The notes under the pieces: generated by a model
What the model was told of the DNA's origin: nothing
The model's database searches: none
The model's input: only the letters and a program-made list of their open reading frames with translations
Assembly: GCF_019112545.1 (NCBI RefSeq)
Contig: NW_025064898.1
Span: 649,993-713,992 of the forward strand
DNA from: Guyanagaster necrorhizus
Lineage: Eukaryota > Basidiomycota > Agaricomycetes > Agaricales > Physalacriaceae
Length of the DNA: 64,000 bases
Direction: 5' to 3'
Made by a program: the position numbers and the translations under genes
Shown: positions 60,232-64,000 of the stretch, one piece after another
How positions within the stretch are numbered: the first letter of the stretch is position 1
Layout of the letters: each line of letters begins with the position of its first letter

Positions 60232-63200
60232 TATTATGATTCTTCCTCTTATCTTTTTTTCTTATCTTATCAGAGTGCCTATTTTATCTTGAGCATCTAC
60301 CTACAGGCAGAAGGACAATTAGATAATCACAATAGTAAATAATATGATTATACTTGATTGTCTCACTCTTGAACAATTTTTCATTGTCTACTCTCTGATG
60401 ACTAGCCAGAACAAGTAGCATAGCACAGAACAGTACAATAGACAGTGATTATATTTAGTGTGACTCAAAACAGTATATAAGTAGGATAGCTCTCACTATA
60501 GTACTTCAGCTTCAAGCTATAAGTTTATCTCACACTATTTTCTCTTAAGCTCAGCTTTTCTTTGGCCTTGAAGCATTCATCTGAAGAAACACAATAAGTG
60601 AACTCTAGTATGACTATATAAATGTGATACAGCATTAGTTTATCACATGTTTAGGTCATATGCAAGTTAGGTCTAACAGTTAGCTCAAAGCTCCTTACTT
60701 CTCTTTTGTTATGCACTCTAGTGGTGAAGAAAACTGAATGCTATCAATCTATGACATCATTTCTGACTTTATCAAGCTCTTAAGCATCATTGTTGGCACT
60801 CTGCTCAGACTTCTCATTATTATTTATCTCTACTAAGGAAATCAGTCTATTACTATGAGCTTTGAATAATTTACTGCCAAATCTGAAATGTCACACTCAT
60901 TCTTTCCCTCTATGACCTTTCTTCTGAGGCTATCCAAATCACTGATAAGCCTATGATTGGAACTATATCAGAAGCCACTCCTAAGAACCCAGGTCCAGAG
61001 ATTCTTCCAATAGAACTGGAAGAATTCCAATACTACTAACAATACCACCAATATATCCTCTGTCACAATCCACTAAACCTTTCTCCAGTCTTAAACCACA
61101 AGGATGAGGATATCTCTGATGACTTCTTTGATATAGAACTATCCTCTGCTCTTACCACTGCTCTCTCAGAGCACAGAATTGAAAACTGTGCTTGAGACTC
61201 TCTTGATGCTGCTGGGATGATTACAGGCTTTGGCTATAACTCTCTCTATACAACTCCTAATAAGAGCCTCATGAGTTTTAGCACTAATATTGAGAGCCAT
61301 AGATCCTGCATCAACTAAAGATTTCAAGTTGTGGAGATCAGGATCTTGGACAACTGTAGTAGCTGGCACAATGAAGAAGAAGGAAATATCACAAAAATAT
61401 ATAGAGCACAGCTAAAAAGGACTCAATTAGGATCTAAGGCCTGGCACAGTGCTGAATAAGCCTATTAGTAGCAACAATATTAAAAAAAATACATACAATG
61501 ATAAGACTAAGACTATTATAAGTGGAACAGATACTATAGCTATTTTTCAAGTCCTTTTTGGGAACTGAGCTAGCACAGATCAATTATCAGTTGGTCTAGA
61601 TCTGTTGTTTCTGATCCTCCTATAGAAGTTTCCCTTCTCCAAACTCCTACACTCTCTTATCTGTCTATAGAATCTATTCTCTACCTTCAGCCTACATCTT
61701 TGACTCAACTATCCAATAACTCATCTAAGGCTAAATTGCTGAGATACTCCTCAATAAGCAGAATACTGACCAATTCTGAGAGTATCACATAGCAGTGGAG
61801 GCAACAGATAAGAGAACTGAGTCCAGTTAGGTACTTCTTCTCTGATATACCTCTCCTGCTGACCTCAGACCTAGCACTCTAAGACAACTCACCTATGACA
61901 GTGAAACTCTAAGTGCCATTCATCTTTGACTCATCTGACAACTTCCCCAAGGAGGACAGTAGAAATAGTGAGGAGGATGACAATCCAGCTGCAGTTTCTC
62001 TTGAAATATCTGAAGGATATTATGAGATTGAGAACAAAGAACTATTGAAAGTAGAAATACAACATGAGAAGAAGTGAAAGTTCATAAGGTTATATCAGGA
62101 GAGGATCATGAAACTCTCTCAGGATGTAGGTTGGAGAATGATGCTGTTGAGAGAAGAATAGTTAACAGTAGACAATACTGAAAGAATGAATATTTTACAG
62201 TATACTGTAACTGAGCAGACTATTTTTTTTAATAATAAAGCCTGCTCTGAAGACCTTCTAGTCAAACTCCTAGAATATCAGTCTCAGTTCAAGATCCAAC
62301 CAATGCTGAATATGCCATCCACTTTTCTAAAGCAGGCTATGTACTCAGCACCAACTAACCAGACAGCTACCATGATCTCTACATGCTGCTGGCAACTATA
62401 GACTCTGCATACCAAGGAACTGATCAGATACTCCTGGAGACTGAGAGAAAGCCAACTAATGAGGAGACAACCTCTTACTGATGAAGCTGAAATCAGCAAT
62501 CAGCCAGAAGAGAATGACTCTGAAGCCACTAAACAGGAGTTCACAGTCATCAATGAGAGGATCATCAGAAAACTAGGAGAGAAAATATCTGAAAGCCTAG
62601 TCACTTACAATGACTCTCTCCACTCTTTCTCCATGTCACACTAAAAGATACCATCCTTTGGCAACTACCTGAATCTAATAGAACCACTTGCTAATGACTC
62701 AGTTCTTATATAATGCAAGCCAGATCTCATACAGAAACCCTATCTCTTTAAAGGGCAATCTGATGACATTAATCACTTTCTGATTGATTGTGAACAATAT
62801 TTTGAGGTATATTCCACCTATCTCTCTGCTGACATTTATCAGGTCACCTTTGCCATGTTCTACTTCAAAGACAAAGCAAAGATCTGATGGATCTTAAAAA
62901 GCTGAGATCTTTACTCCATGATCAGGGAGCACTATCAACTGTTATCCTGGCTGATATTCAAACAAATAGTATGTGACAAATTCATTGACTCAGCTATTTA
63001 GAAAGTCTACAAACAGAAGATGAAGAATCTTTGAATGAGAGACAAGATAGCCATCAAGTACTTTGATGAGTTCAAATGACTCACCAAACTAGTCAGACTT
63101 GTTGACCACATTGAGAATGATGGATGCCTGATAGAATATCTAAAGAACAGGGTATCTCATTCCTATATTACAATAATCATTGATATTGGTTTCAATATTC

Positions 63201-64000
63201 TGAAGGGATACAAAGAGTGGAAGGCATAAATCACTACAATGAACAAAGAGAGACACCAACAGAAGACAGAAAATGCCTACTGGAAGAATGATCAAAAATC
63301 CAGCAATCAAGAGAAGACTAGTATGCTGAACCCTGCTAAGTCCAATATGACTCCTTCAACTTTTACACCCATCTATTCTGCCTAGAAGACTGGGACTGGA
63401 ATCACTTATATCAGACAAGAAAAGTCTATAAAAATTAACAAATTGAAGAAAGAAAGAAAGTGTTTCAACTATAGAGAAGGATCACCTGTCACAGAATTGC
63501 CTAAAGAAAAAGTGAATCTGCAAAGACATATAGGCTCAGATTGCTGAATTGCAAAAGGAAGCCAATGGACTTAAGGAGAATGAGCAGGAGATGAAGATTG
63601 AGGAAGTGAAAGACAGAGCCAACAAGTGAATGATTTCACTCAGTCAGTCAAAGGATTTAATAGTGTGTCTCAGAATGCTGCTGATCAGACTTATACTAGC
63701 TCTGTAGGAACTTATATACATATGCATTTGAAAATATCTGACTCTGCTATCTCAAACACACTAAAGAAATCACAAACACCTAAGACTCAACTGCCTTAGA
63801 TATGATCACAGGTCTTCTGGAGTGTAATGGCTATGATGCTATCATCATCATAGTTGATCAATTTTTCAAGGTGATCATCTCTATTGCATGTTCAACTGAA
63901 CTAACATCAGAAGGATGGGTGAAGATCCTTCATGATGAAGTCTACAGCAAATATGGCATGCCACAAGTGGTTATCTCAGACTGGGGCTCACAATTCATCT
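60232..64000 (+). mobile_element. Family A copy A5, runs off the window end
   Basis: The LTR is 60232-60678 (TATTATGATT to GTCTAACA), followed by the primer-site-like GTTAGCTCAAAGC. The hydrophobic gag N-terminus is at about 60755-60860, capsid at about 62760-63230 and zinc knuckle near 63460. Near 63790 the sequence jumps from the start of pol straight into the integrase core (GLLECNGYDAIIIIVD), so protease, RT and RNase H are deleted. The 3' end lies outside the window. Confidence 0.85.

Noticed and set aside
1..64000. CRISPR arrays, rRNA or tRNA genes, telomeric repeats
   Set aside because: I looked for regularly spaced short repeats, conserved rRNA blocks, tRNA arms and TTAGGG arrays and saw none; CRISPR is not expected in a fungus.

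Overview
The window looks like a filamentous fungal chromosome, most likely a basidiomycete of the Agaricomycetes. The evidence is host genes split by 48-59 nt introns, a signalling mucin, and Ty3/Gypsy chromoviruses together with a DIRS-type tyrosine-recombinase element. Species is not assignable from sequence reading alone.

Gene island (1 to about 8970). CpG dinucleotides are frequent here. There are four host genes with reconstructable exons: an Msb2-like signalling mucin (485-3936, minus, 3 exons, 1113 aa); cytosolic ribosomal protein uL23/L23a (4276-4953, minus, 5 exons including a GC-AG intron, 156 aa); mitochondrial processing peptidase beta (6051-7614, plus, 4 exons, 466 aa); and an unrecognised basic protein (7910-8967, plus, 3 exons, 315 aa). 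A broken ORF lies at 5487-5990 in the divergent promoter region.

Transposon island (about 8970 to 64000). No host gene is recognisable. One chromovirus family, called 'A' here, dominates. A young copy (14776-22855) has matching 433-bp LTRs, a TTGAT target duplication and many CpGs, but six in-frame TGA stops and one gag frameshift. It sits inside an older copy, A2. Further A copies or fragments are a solo LTR (9895-10363), A1 (12502-14215), pieces at 31070-36090 and 39312-40745, A3 (45853-49343), A4 (49623-57309, both LTRs) and A5 (60232 to the window end). A second Gypsy family ('B') is at 10870-11575, 27770-29930 and 57800-60231. A third ('D') is at 40900-57800 and is split by A3 and A4. 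DIRS halves lie at 30000-31000 and 36095-39310. All old copies are almost free of CpG and full of TGA/TAG stops, which points to methylation- or RIP-like C-to-T decay.

The most interesting signals are: (1) family A seems to self-prime reverse transcription, because 13 nt at the predicted transcript start are perfectly complementary to the primer-binding site; (2) family A carries a conserved hydrophobic segment at the N-terminus of its Gag, kept in five copies; (3) residual CpGs in family D are almost all TCG; and (4) DIRS remnants are present with their halves inverted relative to one another.
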